Below, one piece after another: positions 9,852 through 18,561 of a stretch of 64,000 bases of DNA. Numbering within the stretch: the first letter of the stretch is position 1; each line of letters opens with the position of its first letter. The stretch spans positions 22,654 to 86,653 of the forward strand of contig JAJYIF010000016.1 of the NCBI GenBank assembly GCA_021790195.1. Direction: 5' to 3'. A program made the translations under genes and the position numbers. Below the pieces are notes generated by a model. It was not told where the DNA came from. It saw only the letters and a list, made by a program, of their open reading frames with translations, and did no database searches. The stretch comes from Nitrospirota bacterium. Its GTDB lineage: Bacteria > Nitrospirota > Thermodesulfovibrionia > Thermodesulfovibrionales > UBA9159.

Positions 9852-10295
9852 TTATTTCCGCTTTACTCTTATGGTGACAGGTCTTCCTTCTTCGCCGGTA
9901 TAAAACACTATAAGCTTTACAGGAACCTTCCCAAGGTTCTTTCCGTTGTGGACCGCATTTACCGCTTCAAAGATCGCTTCACCTTCTTTGTAATCTCTGC
10001 TTTCACCTCTTTCCATTTCGACCGTGATCGTGCCGGAAAGGACATAGGCGTAGACCGGCACCGGATGAAGGTGCCAGCCCGTCTCGCCGCCCGGCGGGAT
10101 CTCGACCAAAAGCGCAGTCACTTCGGGGTGGTCGGTCTTGAGATACTCCATCTTTTGCCCGTTTGCCGTGGTCGTGGACTTCTTTATTACAGTGACCTTC
10201 GCGCCGGCATAATCATCGCCCATTGCATTTCCGGCGATGCCAAGGAAGAGAAAGGAAATTAAGATTGCCACATAAATTCGCAGTGTCCTATTCAT
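9852..10295 (-). CDS. Exported single-domain cupin protein
   Basis: A signal peptide (basic start, hydrophobic core about residues 7-22, possible cleavage near AMG/DD) precedes one cupin barrel of about 110 residues. Metal ligands are seen in GWHLHPVP (His75, His77) and a later His in NAVHNG, so metal binding is likely. Secreted cupins of this kind (cupin_2 type) are common and mostly of unknown role. It is flanked by a ROK kinase and trpB with no overlap, so a functional link is not implied. Confidence 0.85.
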   Translation of the reverse strand: MNRTLRIYVAILISFLFLGIAGNAMGDDYAGAKVTVIKKSTTTANGQKMEYLKTDHPEVTALLVEIPPGGETGWHLHPVPVYAYVLSGTITVEMERGESRDYKEGEAIFEAVNAVHNGKNLGKVPVKLIVFYTGEEGRPVTIRVKRK

Positions 10296-10387
10296 AGCAA
10301 AATCCTCCTGCCTTAAACGAAATATTCTTTAGACATTTAAGATCAATCCTTAGCCTTGATTCGTTCGGAACAAAAGATGCTACTTTG

Positions 10388-11248
10388 TCACTTGAACGAA
10401 TCTTGTGCGGTCTTCCTCAGATTCTTCAGGAAATACATCGCGCCGTAAAGGCCTCCGAAATCTCCGAGAACCGCTCTTTCGACAGGCGGGACCTTTGGGA
10501 ATATCTTCATTATCCTCCGGAGATGAAAACGGACCCTGTTCAGCGGTATCCTGCGGGTCACCGAACCCCCGAGAATAACAATATCGGGAGACCAATGAAC
10601 GATGGTGTTGTTAAGGCCATAGGCCAGTAACCTGGCCTCCTCTTCCCAGACCTTCGGATCAAAGATTTCATACGCCTTCTTCTTGTAACGCCTTTCAATA
10701 GCGGAACCTGAGATATATCTTTCAAGATAACCCGGTACGCTCTTACAGTCCGGGCAGAGCGAGCCGGTCGGATCGATGATCTGGTGGCCGGGTTCAAAAC
10801 CCATCGCGCTTTCGTCTATCCTGCCGTTGACGATCCTTGAACCTCCGACGCCGGTGCTGACAGTCATATATACCACGACCCGTTTGCCCTTGCCTTTTCC
10901 GAAAGCAGCTTCTCCCAACCCTACCATCGCCGCGTCGTTTTCGATATAAACCTGCGCTCCAAGGGCCTTCTCAAGCTCCTTTTTCAAAGGTTTCCGGATC
11001 CATCCGGATATGTGGGGAGAATTCACGAGCATAGTCTTTTCCCTGTCGATGGGACCAGCTATCCCTCCAGCGACAGCCTCTATCTTCTTCCCGCCCGAAA
11101 GCTCAAGAGCTGCGTCTCTAAAAAGTAAGATGCCCTTTTCGAAATCCTTTGGAGTCGGAATGACTTTCGGCTCCCCGAAGGTCTTGCCTCCGGTCGAAAG
11201 AGCAATCCGGGTCTTTGTCCCGCCGATGTCGAAAAGCAAGTATCTCAT
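10388..11248 (-). CDS. ROK-family sugar kinase
   Basis: The N-terminal phosphate-binding loop LLFDIGGTKTRIAL, the sugar-site segment IENDAAMVGLGEAAFG and the loop VYMTVSTGVGGSRIV identify a ROK kinase of 286 residues. A short Cys motif (SLCPDC) stands where the family has its zinc-binding CGCxxGC cluster, but it is reduced. The protein lacks the N-terminal helix-turn-helix of ROK repressors, so it is a kinase (glucokinase or N-acetylhexosamine kinase type), not a regulator. The exact sugar cannot be read from the sequence. Confidence 0.88.
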   Translation of the reverse strand: MRYLLFDIGGTKTRIALSTGGKTFGEPKVIPTPKDFEKGILLFRDAALELSGGKKIEAVAGGIAGPIDREKTMLVNSPHISGWIRKPLKKELEKALGAQVYIENDAAMVGLGEAAFGKGKGKRVVVYMTVSTGVGGSRIVNGRIDESAMGFEPGHQIIDPTGSLCPDCKSVPGYLERYISGSAIERRYKKKAYEIFDPKVWEEEARLLAYGLNNTIVHWSPDIVILGGSVTRRIPLNRVRFHLRRIMKIFPKVPPVERAVLGDFGGLYGAMYFLKNLRKTAQDSFK

Positions 11249-11359
11249 TCCTCTTACTTTTTAATACTTCCTCCCGAAATAGTCAAGAGTGGGCCGCAAG
11301 AGTTTGACACTGACTCTCCCATCTCTTATACTTCAACTATATTCCGATTCAGGAGGAAC

Positions 11360-11551
11360 ATGATGTGTGAGATAAATGCCTTTGTTATGAAGAACGGTGC
11401 AGAAGAGCTCTTCCTCGAAAACGTCAACCTGGCCAAGTCCGAAGACGGCAGGGTGCTTCTTAAGAACCTCTTTGGAGAGCAGAAGGTCTTCGAGGGCTCC
11501 ATCAAGGAAGTCTCCCTCGTGAAAAACAGGATCGTGTTGGAGAAAATGTAA
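11360..11551 (+). CDS. CooT-family small nickel-binding-like protein
   Basis: The 63-residue protein fits the CooT family, in which a Cys at position 2 binds nickel for carbon monoxide dehydrogenase maturation. Two ATG codons in a row (11360 and 11363) follow AGGAGG at 11351; the second gives MCEINAFV, with Cys in the family's position. The rest (AEELFLENVNLAKSEDG, then LKNLFGEQKVFEGSIKEVSL) matches the small beta fold. No CO dehydrogenase gene is near, so the link to nickel is by family only. Confidence 0.75.
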   Translation: MMCEINAFVMKNGAEELFLENVNLAKSEDGRVLLKNLFGEQKVFEGSIKEVSLVKNRIVLEKM

Positions 11552-11685
11552 TAACCACAGAGAGCACAAAGTTCCCAGAGAAATGAGTTAAAGTTGAGAA
11601 TTGCAGAACAAAAAAAGCAACGAGAAGTTTTTATTCTTGAAATCTGTATTTTGTATTATTTGTCGTTCTCTGTGTCCTCCGTGGC
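11552..11685. repeat. Intergenic inverted repeat (CACAGAG words)
   Basis: The left arm aaccacagagagcacaaag (11552-11570) is roughly the reverse complement of the right arm gttctctgtgtcctccgtgg (11665-11684), with about 95 bases between them. The element fills almost the whole gap between the CooT-like gene and the lipoate-ligase-family gene. It ends 13 bases before the start of that gene, which has no clear ribosome binding site. Confidence 0.6.
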
Positions 11686-11698
11686 ATGTTGAATATTT

Positions 11699-12487
11699 AT
11701 GACCGAATGGCGGTTTATTGATTCAGGTCCATGTACCGCCTTTTATAACATGGCGGTTGACGAGGCCATCGCAGCCTCGGTACGAAGGGGAGATGCCCCT
11801 GCGACACTCAGGGTCTACGGATGGGACAGGCCGTCCGTCAGCCTCGGTTCATTTCAGAAGATCACCGATGTAGACCTCAATTTCTGCTCCGCAAACAATA
11901 TATCCGTCGTCAGGAGACCCACGGGCGGAAGGGCGATCTTCCACGGCGATGAGCTTACGTACAGTTTCTCTTCCTCAAGCGCCGGAGCTTTTTCTAAGGG
12001 ACTTCTGGATTCATATCGCCGGCTGAGCGAAGCCCTTAAGGCTGCCTTCGCCGCAATCGGCCTGCCGCTTTCAATGAAAATGGAACGCGAATCGGCAAGG
12101 AACCTGACGCGAAGCCCCCTCTGTTTCGAGTCGACATCCTATGGAGAACTGTCTTTTAGGGGGATAAAGATCGTGGGTTCGGCCCAGAAACGCTGGAAGG
12201 ACGGCCTTCTTCAGCAAGGTTCCATTCCTTTTGCGATTGATGAGGGACTCACGGAAAGGATATTCGCGGTCTCGCTGCCGCAGGACTCGGGAAGCACGGT
12301 TGCAGGCTTGAGAAATATAGCAGGCGATCTCGACCCTGAAGAACTCAAAGAAGCCCTAAGGGCCGCATTCGAACAGACCTTTAAAACGAGGATTACGCCT
12401 GACTCTCTTTCTCCGGAGGAAGCTCGTCTTGCCCGTGAGCTGGAGCTTCGGAAATACCTGTCGCGGGAGTGGCTGCTTCAGCGGTAG
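11699..12487 (+). CDS. Lipoate-protein ligase A / octanoyltransferase LipM family protein
   Basis: The BPL/LplA fold is shown by the opening WRFIDSGPCTAFYNMAVDEA, the RRPTGGRAIFH loop, and KIVGSAQKRWKDGLLQQGSI with the lysine that contacts the acyl-AMP or acyl-enzyme. At 262 residues it lacks the accessory C-terminal domain of E. coli LplA, as do LipM and LipL octanoyltransferases; a Cys in SPLCFES may be the acyl-carrying residue of the LipM type. It should attach octanoyl or lipoyl groups to GcvH or E2 domains. The last 95 bases overlap a convergent membrane-protein gene. Confidence 0.85.
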   Translation: MTEWRFIDSGPCTAFYNMAVDEAIAASVRRGDAPATLRVYGWDRPSVSLGSFQKITDVDLNFCSANNISVVRRPTGGRAIFHGDELTYSFSSSSAGAFSKGLLDSYRRLSEALKAAFAAIGLPLSMKMERESARNLTRSPLCFESTSYGELSFRGIKIVGSAQKRWKDGLLQQGSIPFAIDEGLTERIFAVSLPQDSGSTVAGLRNIAGDLDPEELKEALRAAFEQTFKTRITPDSLSPEEARLARELELRKYLSREWLLQR

Positions 12488-13427
12488 GAGCAGGAGCTCC
12501 AGTAATCTGTTCTTCCCCGCCGGCCTTCGTCCCGGAATAGTAATACCAAAAGACTGCGGCCAGCATCACGAGTCCGAGGTAGCTCTGCAGGACATACACC
12601 CCGAAATGGTATATAAGGGCTATGAGAGGTCCGATAAGGGGGATATATCCTATGGGATAGCTCATAAACCAGACAAAGAAACTAATAATGAAATAGCCCG
12701 TGAAGATCACACAATAGAAATAAAGCGCATCGCCGTGCTTATAAAGATATCGCACCGCTTCCTTGAGCGACCTCGCCGCACCCTCTCTTTTTGAAACGAG
12801 GACCGCAGAGCCATAGACCGCAACCGATAATGTGATCAATATGAGGACAAGGCCGACTACAAAGAGGATAAGGGAGAAGAATATCCCGAGGAAAAGCGCA
12901 AGGGCGGCCTCCTGCTCCTTTGCGATGGAAACAATGGCGGCTATTGCCCCGCCGAAGAGACCGAGGATAAAGGCTACGAAGGTGAACATCAAACCGGCCA
13001 ATATGGTAAAACCTACTAGCGGGAAGAACAGTCTTTTGCCCTCTGAGATGAAGGTCTTCATGTGGAACCTGTCGTCGCTTCCCTCCATTATCCTGTTTAT
13101 GACACCGATGGACCCCCCGAACAGAAAAAGCCCAAGCGCGAGTACGACCAGAAGATAGACCAGGAGACTCGAAAGGACAAGAACGACGAGCGCAAAATAC
13201 TTCGAAAGTAGCTCGGCCGGCTCCCTGAAAGTTCTCAGGGCATCCTCTATGCGCGACAGTTCCGTAAGGTCCAGACCGAATATTATGAAGGCTATAGCCA
13301 GAGGAACTCCCACCAGGACCAGGAACCCGGCAAAACTCGCAAACATAGCGCCCACCTGAATAAGCACAAGCTGCCAGTTCCTGTTGATGATCCTGAAGCC
13401 GTTCCTTATGGCCTCCCTGTATCTCAT
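12393..13427 (-). CDS. Polytopic membrane protein of unknown function
   Basis: The 344-residue protein has about six to eight hydrophobic segments between residues 20 and 295 and a disordered, Ala/Pro/Glu-rich tail of about 45 residues. It resembles the loose group of membrane proteins related to glycerophosphoryl diester phosphodiesterase membrane domains (DUF-type); no catalytic motif is visible. It starts by ATGA overlap with trpF, so it is the last gene of the trpC-trpB2-trpF transcript. Its tail overlaps the convergent LipM-like gene. Confidence 0.75.
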   Translation of the reverse strand: MRYREAIRNGFRIINRNWQLVLIQVGAMFASFAGFLVLVGVPLAIAFIIFGLDLTELSRIEDALRTFREPAELLSKYFALVVLVLSSLLVYLLVVLALGLFLFGGSIGVINRIMEGSDDRFHMKTFISEGKRLFFPLVGFTILAGLMFTFVAFILGLFGGAIAAIVSIAKEQEAALALFLGIFFSLILFVVGLVLILITLSVAVYGSAVLVSKREGAARSLKEAVRYLYKHGDALYFYCVIFTGYFIISFFVWFMSYPIGYIPLIGPLIALIYHFGVYVLQSYLGLVMLAAVFWYYYSGTKAGGEEQITGAPAPTAEAATPATGISEAPAHGQDELPPEKESQA

Positions 13428-14035
13428 ACCACGCTCTTCGCCCTCTCGATGAAGAGTTTCAGCTTCTTATAATCCTTCTTTCCCTTGTCCTCCTCGACGC
13501 CGCTGCTGACATCCACAGCATAGGGTCCGACCCGTCTGACGGCCTTTTCCACATTGTCGGGATTAAGCCCGCCCGCAAGGATTATCTTTCCGAACTGTTT
13601 AGCGTCCACCGCAATGTCCCAGTTAAATATCTGGCCCGTTCCCCCGAAAGACTCGGAGGCATAGGTGTCGAGGAGAAATGCCGAGACCTTGTATTTCCTC
13701 AAGGGCTCCAGGTCGCTCAACTCCTTCACCCTTATCGCTTTGATCACCCTTCCGCTCAACATGCATGCCTCCGGAGACTCATGTCCGTGCAGCTGGGCCA
13801 CATCCAGAGAAACGTATCTCATGATCCTTTCGATCTCCTCTGCGGACCTGTCGACGAAGACGCCCACAGTCGTGAGATAAGGAGGGAGCTTCTTGATTAT
13901 CTCCCTTGCCTCCTTATGAGAGATGCTCCTCGGACTGTTCTCATAGAAAACGAACCCTAAGGCATCGGCGCCGAAGTCGGCGGCGGCGAGGGCGTCTTCC
14001 AAATTCGTTATGCCGCAAATCTTGACTCTGACCAT
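13424..14035 (-). CDS. trpF: Phosphoribosylanthranilate isomerase
   Basis: TrpF isomerises phosphoribosyl-anthranilate to the open-chain form used by TrpC. The protein starts MVRVKICGITNLEDA, with the catalytic Cys in KICG, and has the general-acid Asp in AFLLDTY and the phosphate loop ILAGGLNPDNV, then AVDVSSGVE. The ATG at 14035, with AGGA just upstream, was preferred to a GTG at 14047. Length (203 residues) is normal. It lies between trpB2 and a membrane-protein gene, all on one strand. Confidence 0.96.
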   Translation of the reverse strand: MVRVKICGITNLEDALAAADFGADALGFVFYENSPRSISHKEAREIIKKLPPYLTTVGVFVDRSAEEIERIMRYVSLDVAQLHGHESPEACMLSGRVIKAIRVKELSDLEPLRKYKVSAFLLDTYASESFGGTGQIFNWDIAVDAKQFGKIILAGGLNPDNVEKAVRRVGPYAVDVSSGVEEDKGKKDYKKLKLFIERAKSVV

Positions 14036-14065
14036 AATCCTACACACTATGCGCTATACGTTTCC

Positions 14066-15421
14066 TTATCCGATTACCGGCAGTCTTGCGAGAGACTCCT
14101 TTATCCTCTCATCGGGATAGGCATAGTCCTCCAGCTTCCCCGAATGATAGTCTGCATAGGCCGTAAGGTCAAGGTAGCCGTGGCCGCTGAGGTTGAAAAA
14201 TATGGTCCTCTGCCTGCCCTCATCTTTGCACCGGACCGCCTCGTCGATAACAGCCTTGATAGCATGCGACGTCTCCGGCGCGGGTATTATCCCCTCGGAC
14301 TTTGCAAACGTTATCGCGGCCTCAAAGACCGCTGTCTGGCCGTAAGCCACCGCCTCTATCAGCTTATCGTGATAGAGCTGACATATAAGAGGGGCGTCGG
14401 CATGGTATCTCAGGCCTCCCGCGTGTATTCCCGGCGGCACAAAATCATGTCCGAGGGTATACATCATAAGCAGGGGCGTAAGCCCTGCGGTGTCTCCGAA
14501 GTCATACCTGAACTGGCCCCTTGTGAGTGTAGGGCACGAAATGGGCTCGACGGCTATCACTCTTAGATCTTTCCCGTTTATCTTGTCGTGAAGAAAAGGG
14601 AAGCTCACCCCTCCGAGGTTGCTTCCTCCCCCGCAGCATCCGATAATAACATCAGGATAATCGCCGGCAAGCTCAAACTGTTTCTTGGCCTCCAGGCCGA
14701 TGACTGTCTGATGAAGAAGGACGTGGTTCAGCACAGAGCCGAGTGCGTAGTTGGTATCGTTATGCGTGGCCGCGTCTTCGACTGCCTCTGATATGGCGAT
14801 GCCCAGACTGCCGGGGTTCTCCGGATCGGCCTCAAGGATCTTCCTGCCGGAATTCGTGACCGATGTCGGACTTGCGTGGACCGTCGCGCCCCATGTCTCC
14901 ATGGCGATCCTCCGGTAGGGTTTCTGGTTGTAGCTGACCTTGACCATATATACGGTAACCTCAAGCCCGAAAAGGCTGCCCGAAAGAGCCATTGCAGAGC
15001 CCCACTGACCGGCGCCGGTCTCGGTGGCTATGCGCTTGATCCCGGCTTTCTTGTTGTAATATGCCTGAGGTATGGAGGTATTGGGCTTATGGCTTCCCGC
15101 CGGACTCACGCCTTCATACTTGTAATAGATCTTCGCGGGGGTGCCGAGCGCCTTCTCAAGTCTGTGGGCGCGATACAGGGGAGACGGCCTCCAGAGGCTG
15201 TATATATCGAGGACCTCATCTGGTATGTCTATCCACCTCTGAGTTGAGACCTCCTGCTCGATCAGCGCCATGGGGAAAATGGCCGAGAGGTCCTGGGGGC
15301 CTACCGGTTTCAAGGTGCCGGGATGCAATGGCGGCTTAGGCAAATTGGGCATATCGGCCATGATGTTGTACCACTGCTTCGGGATCTCTTTGTCTGGCAG
15401 AACTATCTTTGTTTCCTTCAT
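14066..15421 (-). CDS. TrpB2-type tryptophan synthase beta-like protein
   Basis: At 451 residues this is the long TrpB2 form, with the N-terminal section ([10 protein letters not shown], then ERWID-like [10 protein letters not shown]) absent from TrpB1. The PLP lysine is in [12 protein letters not shown], and the phosphate loop [10 protein letters not shown] and the end HGYLDLTAY are conserved. TrpB2 proteins catalyse tryptophan synthesis from indole, often without TrpA, and some may act as serine-related PLP enzymes. A canonical trpBA pair lies 4 kb away on the same strand, so this copy is additional rather than the only one. It sits between trpC and trpF. Confidence 0.95.
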   Translation of the reverse strand: MKETKIVLPDKEIPKQWYNIMADMPNLPKPPLHPGTLKPVGPQDLSAIFPMALIEQEVSTQRWIDIPDEVLDIYSLWRPSPLYRAHRLEKALGTPAKIYYKYEGVSPAGSHKPNTSIPQAYYNKKAGIKRIATETGAGQWGSAMALSGSLFGLEVTVYMVKVSYNQKPYRRIAMETWGATVHASPTSVTNSGRKILEADPENPGSLGIAISEAVEDAATHNDTNYALGSVLNHVLLHQTVIGLEAKKQFELAGDYPDVIIGCCGGGSNLGGVSFPFLHDKINGKDLRVIAVEPISCPTLTRGQFRYDFGDTAGLTPLLMMYTLGHDFVPPGIHAGGLRYHADAPLICQLYHDKLIEAVAYGQTAVFEAAITFAKSEGIIPAPETSHAIKAVIDEAVRCKDEGRQRTIFFNLSGHGYLDLTAYADYHSGKLEDYAYPDERIKESLARLPVIG

Positions 15422-15465
15422 ATTGTCCTCCTGTCCTGGTTTCGCATATATAATGACATATACCT

Positions 15466-16248
15466 TCAGATTCCTCTGAGTTCGTCTATCTTTTTCCCTA
15501 TGTCCTGAGACTCCATAAGCGTGGTCCCGATAAGCATCGCGTCCACCCCCTTCTCATCGAGTCTCATCACATCCTCTTTCGTCCTTATGCCGCTTTCGCT
15601 CACCACCAGCCGGTCAGGGGGAATCTCCTTCATAAGCAGAAACGTGGTTCCCAGGTCCACGCTGAGGGTCTTCAGGTCTCTGTTGTTTATGCCTATTATA
15701 TCAGCATCGAGACGAAGCGCCTGCTCCAGCTCTTCGAAACTATGGACCTCAAAAAGAACGGATAGGCCCAGATCGCGCGCAAGCCCGAGATAATCCCCGG
15801 CCTGGGCCGGGTCGAGCATTGCCGCAATGAGCAGGACCGCATCCGCACCGTTTGCCCTCGATTCATAAATCTGATACTCGTCGAGTATAAAGTCCTTCCT
15901 CAGCACAGGCCTCGATACCGCCTTCTTGATCTCCGGAATGCAGCCGAGATCGCCCGAAAAGAAATCCTCCTCGGTCAGGACCGAGACTGCATCAACCGCC
16001 TTGTCCTCATATATCCTGGCTATGCCTACGGGATCGAAATCCTTTCTTATCACTCCCTTCGAAGGCGAGGCCTTCTTTATCTCTGCAATGAGCCTGATGT
16101 GCCGGTCTCCGCGTCTGATCGCAATCCCGAAGTCGCGCGGCTTTTCCGCATCCTGAATGCGGTCTTTAAGATCACGCAGGGGATTCCTGCCCTTCGCAAT
16201 GCTCAGCCTCTCCCTCTTCTTTTCAGCAATCTTGTCGAGAATGGACAC
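15466..16248 (-). CDS. trpC: Indole-3-glycerol phosphate synthase
   Basis: TrpC closes the indole ring in tryptophan synthesis. The 260-residue TIM barrel has [15 protein letters not shown] with the catalytic Glu and Lys, [12 protein letters not shown] with the second Lys, and VVSESGI plus AMLIGTTLM at the phosphate site. The start is GTG at 16248 with no convincing ribosome binding site. trpE, trpG and trpD do not lie upstream, where the defence island begins, so the pathway genes are split across the genome. Confidence 0.96.
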   Translation of the reverse strand: MSILDKIAEKKRERLSIAKGRNPLRDLKDRIQDAEKPRDFGIAIRRGDRHIRLIAEIKKASPSKGVIRKDFDPVGIARIYEDKAVDAVSVLTEEDFFSGDLGCIPEIKKAVSRPVLRKDFILDEYQIYESRANGADAVLLIAAMLDPAQAGDYLGLARDLGLSVLFEVHSFEELEQALRLDADIIGINNRDLKTLSVDLGTTFLLMKEIPPDRLVVSESGIRTKEDVMRLDEKGVDAMLIGTTLMESQDIGKKIDELRGI

Positions 16249-16460
16249 TTATGAATTTTAAGGCAAAACAGGGATTTTTACAATAGCCATGACGGCTTCC
16301 TCGGCTGGCTTAATTACCGGATAAGGCCGGTAAAAGAAGATCTTCGACATTTCTGGCGAGCCCTGTTCTTTTGAGATGGCTCTCCGGGTGGGCGTATGGA
16401 CTGCGTGATTGTATCTCGGGTAAATCTATTTCCAGGATGTTCAGACGCTCGTTCCCTTTC
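16249..16460 (-). other. Leader region of the trpC transcript
   Basis: This 212-base gap upstream of trpC contains a small hairpin (taccgg/ccggta, about 16313-16332) and a 30-codon open frame (16258-16350, minus) that has no tryptophan codon. No attenuator with a U-run and no T-box-like element is recognisable. A second frame without a start codon continues after the 16461 gene and may be a gene remnant. Confidence 0.35.
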
Positions 16461-16661
16461 TCAACCGAGAGCCTTCAGCATTTCCATCTCTTTGCGCAAC
16501 ACGGTATTCACAACCTTATTCAGGTCGACATTCTTCTTCAATGCCTTCTTGCTGTAGAATGCCTTTAGCTCTTTATCGAGGTAAACCGGGATTTCAAGTT
16601 CTTCCACCGGCCTGCAGAACTTGCCCTGTTCAGCTTTCGAAAAATCGTATTCCTTTTTCAT
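16461..16661 (-). CDS. Small BrnA/CopG-like antitoxin candidate
   Basis: The 66-residue, charged protein starts MKKEYDFSKAEQGKF and continues VEELEIPVYLDKELKAFYSKKA, then NVDLNKVVNTVLRKE, a ribbon-helix-helix pattern seen in BrnA/CopG-type antitoxins. A BrnT toxin gene would normally precede it, but the gene just upstream encodes a PIN domain. It may therefore be an orphan antitoxin, or a second antitoxin used with the PIN protein. Assignment rests on overall resemblance only. Confidence 0.6.
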   Translation of the reverse strand: MKKEYDFSKAEQGKFCRPVEELEIPVYLDKELKAFYSKKALKKNVDLNKVVNTVLRKEMEMLKALG

Positions 16662-16676
16662 CTCTTAGTTACCCTT

Positions 16677-17090
16677 TCAAGCTTTCCCGCTTTTCAATAT
16701 TTTCCTGGCTTTCTTCTTCATATCCTCATCAAATGTTATCAACCGCGAATCGAATTCTTTCGCCACCTGCACCACGACAGCATCCATGCCCCTAAGCCCC
16801 GACCTGGCGGCTATATCTGCCGCCTCAATCGCGGATTTGTCGTCAAGCATTACAAACGAAAGGTTTTCAATGCTTGTCAGTTCATCCTTGACCTGCATAG
16901 CCAACTGCTCAATGCCGGTTCTTCGTCTGACCGCCGACACTACTTCCACCAAGATAGTGTAAGGCATAATGGCAAATGCCTTGCCGTTCAGGACTTCTTC
17001 CATTACTGCAGAAGCCTCTTTGTGCATGGGCTCACTCTCCAATAGAGACGAGATAATAACCGAACTGTCAATAGTGAGCTTCCTTACCAT
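16677..17090 (-). CDS. PIN-domain (VapC-like) ribonuclease toxin
   Basis: The PIN fold is marked by LTIDSSVIISSLL with the first acidic residue, the Glu in ILVEVVSAV, the central GLRGMDAVVV with Asp, and the late RLITFDEDM with Asp: the four acidic positions of VapC-like RNases. The start is the ATG at 17090, which overlaps the preceding antitoxin-like gene by 7 bases. VapC toxins cut tRNA or other RNA when not bound by antitoxin. It belongs to the defence island that begins here. Confidence 0.85.
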   Translation of the reverse strand: MVRKLTIDSSVIISSLLESEPMHKEASAVMEEVLNGKAFAIMPYTILVEVVSAVRRRTGIEQLAMQVKDELTSIENLSFVMLDDKSAIEAADIAARSGLRGMDAVVVQVAKEFDSRLITFDEDMKKKARKILKSGKA

Positions 17091-17293
17091 GTCTTTTCCC
17101 GCTGATAATTCATCTCTTCTTCGGCGGACATCTCGTCCCACTTTGATGAAATCTTTTTACCCAGCGTTTTCCATGCCGTCAACCTATTCTTCGCGATCCT
17201 TGTCCTGGATATCTCCTTAAGAATCAGTTCTTTCTTTATCTCTTTTATTTCATGTATCAGATTCGACAGCTTGTCTTCCAATGCCGTTGCCAT
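17084..17293 (-). CDS. Putative antitoxin of the PIN toxin
   Basis: A 69-residue, strongly charged and helical protein (LSNLIHEIKEIKKELILKE, then WKTLGKKISSKWDEMSAEE) starts at the ATG at 17293, eight bases after AGGAGG, and overlaps the PIN gene by 7 bases. Position, size and overlap fit an antitoxin made just before its toxin. No DNA-binding motif is evident, so the family is not assigned. Confidence 0.65.
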   Translation of the reverse strand: MATALEDKLSNLIHEIKEIKKELILKEISRTRIAKNRLTAWKTLGKKISSKWDEMSAEEEMNYQREKTW

Positions 17294-17302
17294 ATCACAC
17301 AC

Positions 17303-17554
17303 CTCCTTGTCACTTTTCTATTTTACCATCTTCTCGGCTAAGGCATCTTAGCGCAAATGCCCTATACCAAACCCCTAGATTCTCAGCCTTTGTCAAATCC
17401 CTTCCCGACCACTGTCTGACTTTTTCCCTGCGATTGCGCAGACAGTGTCTTAATCCGACGATGTCCTCTTCGGCATGTCACTTCCCATTCCCCCCCTTTC
17501 AGCAATTCCTGCATCTCCTGAATCAGCTTAAGAATATTCCAAGCTCGCGTCTAC
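17303..17554 (-). other. Gene-free stretch with possible decayed coding sequence
   Basis: No intact gene is seen. On the minus strand a start overlapping the methylase-like remnant stop (ATGA) opens MSRREL and then, in another frame, a segment reading NILKLIQEMQELLKGGNGK before a stop. This looks like a tiny gene broken by a one-base shift. The remainder has no recognisable feature. Confidence 0.3.
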
Positions 17555-17845
17555 TCATTCCATATCGTCTTTATTCATCATCGAGCGGAGGCGTCTCAAA
17601 GCTGCTTCAATCGTTCTTCCATGGTCTTCAATTGACCCGAGAATCTCGACCGGTGTCCGCGTGTCGCGCTCTATATGTGCGCGGGGGTTTACCGCCTTGA
17701 GGTCATAAACTGCCGCATCGATCGAAGCCGCCTTTGCCTGCGCATCCCGCGCTGCCTTCTCCGCATAGGCGATTGAATCGCGGCACTCTGCTCGCGGGAT
17801 ATGGAGGTCGATCCAGCAACAAGCGGGAGTCCTATGAATCCGTTT
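17555..17845 (-). pseudogene. Remnant resembling the C-terminus of a type I (N-6) DNA methylase
   Basis: An open frame without a start codon, running from a TAG at 17846-17848 to a TGA at 17555, encodes about 85 clearly protein-like residues (SIAYAEKAARDAQAKAA, then AVYDLKAVNPRA, then RTPVEILGSIEDHGRTI). I recall this pattern from the C-terminal helical region of HsdM-like N-6 adenine methylases, but could not check it. Everything upstream, including the catalytic domain, is missing and is replaced by the zeta-kinase cluster. Confidence 0.45.
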
Positions 17846-18037
17846 CTACGTCTTCTTCCCACCAGAGTTGGGCCTTACAGCTTTCACTCGGCCGTCCTGC
17901 CATATTGCAAGTGGGGTATTGGACCGCATCGCGGTTTCCCTGGCCTTTTTCGCCGCCCGCTTGAGTGCGGGAAGCGCGGCCTTGAAATCGGCATCATGGC
18001 GGGATGGACTTATAGTTCTTTTGGCCTTCAGACTCAT
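17846..18037 (-). CDS. Small basic protein downstream of the zeta-like kinase
   Basis: A 63-residue basic protein starts at the ATG at 18037, overlapping the kinase stop by 4 bases (ATGA). It reads MSLKAKRTISPSRHDADF, then LKRAAKKARETAMRSNTPL, and ends with a DGRVKAV strand, a helix-then-beta-hairpin layout. Tight coupling to the kinase suggests a partner, perhaps an antitoxin or modulator. No function is assigned. Confidence 0.65.
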   Translation of the reverse strand: MSLKAKRTISPSRHDADFKAALPALKRAAKKARETAMRSNTPLAIWQDGRVKAVRPNSGGKKT

Positions 18038-18561
18038 CTGTTCACTCCTTCTTCGATAAGTTGTGGGCTCGGCCCCGAATTGTCGAAAAGAGCCCATTCA
18101 TCCACAAGGTTCTTGTATATAGCGTGGAAATTCCTGATCCCTGCTGCAAAGCGGCGTTGTATCACTGGGACCGGGACATCATGCCCTCCCTGCGACACCC
18201 TTATCTTCACCCTGCTTATCGCAAGATCAACGCTGGGAAGGGATAGAAAAAACAGCTTAACCACATAGCCGCTTGCCCGCCACTTTGGTATCAATTGCAC
18301 ATACATTTTACCACTCAAGGTAGTTTCAAAGGCAAAGCTGCGGCCCTTGCGGACATGCTCGTAAATTTGCGCCAGCATCAGCCTGCCTGCTTTTATCGCG
18401 GCGACTTCAGGCGCAAACGGGCTCAAACCGGCGGCTATCAGATCGGCGTTCACAAAGTTGGGACACCCGGCCTCATTCGGCAGAAACTCCTTTGCGAACG
18501 AAGTCTTGCCCGCTCCATTAGGCCCGGCGATGATAATGATTTTCTTGCGTTTCCTATTCAA
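18034..18561 (-). CDS. Zeta-toxin-like P-loop kinase
   Basis: The Walker A loop IIAGPNGAGKTSFAKEFL is followed by NADLIAAGLSPF and FAFETTLSGKMYVQLI, the nucleotide and substrate elements of zeta-like kinases. Zeta toxins phosphorylate UDP-activated amino sugars and poison cell-wall synthesis; many chromosomal relatives of this small size (175 residues) have no proven substrate. The start is a TTG at 18561 that overlaps the TGA of the 49-residue gene before it. There is no epsilon antitoxin; instead a tiny gene lies on each side. Confidence 0.8.
   Translation of the reverse strand: MNRKRKKIIIIAGPNGAGKTSFAKEFLPNEAGCPNFVNADLIAAGLSPFAPEVAAIKAGRLMLAQIYEHVRKGRSFAFETTLSGKMYVQLIPKWRASGYVVKLFFLSLPSVDLAISRVKIRVSQGGHDVPVPVIQRRFAAGIRNFHAIYKNLVDEWALFDNSGPSPQLIEEGVNR

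Noticed and set aside
16258..16350. A 30-codon frame just before trpC as a tryptophan leader peptide
   Set aside because: It has no tryptophan codon and no attenuator hairpin with a U-run follows.
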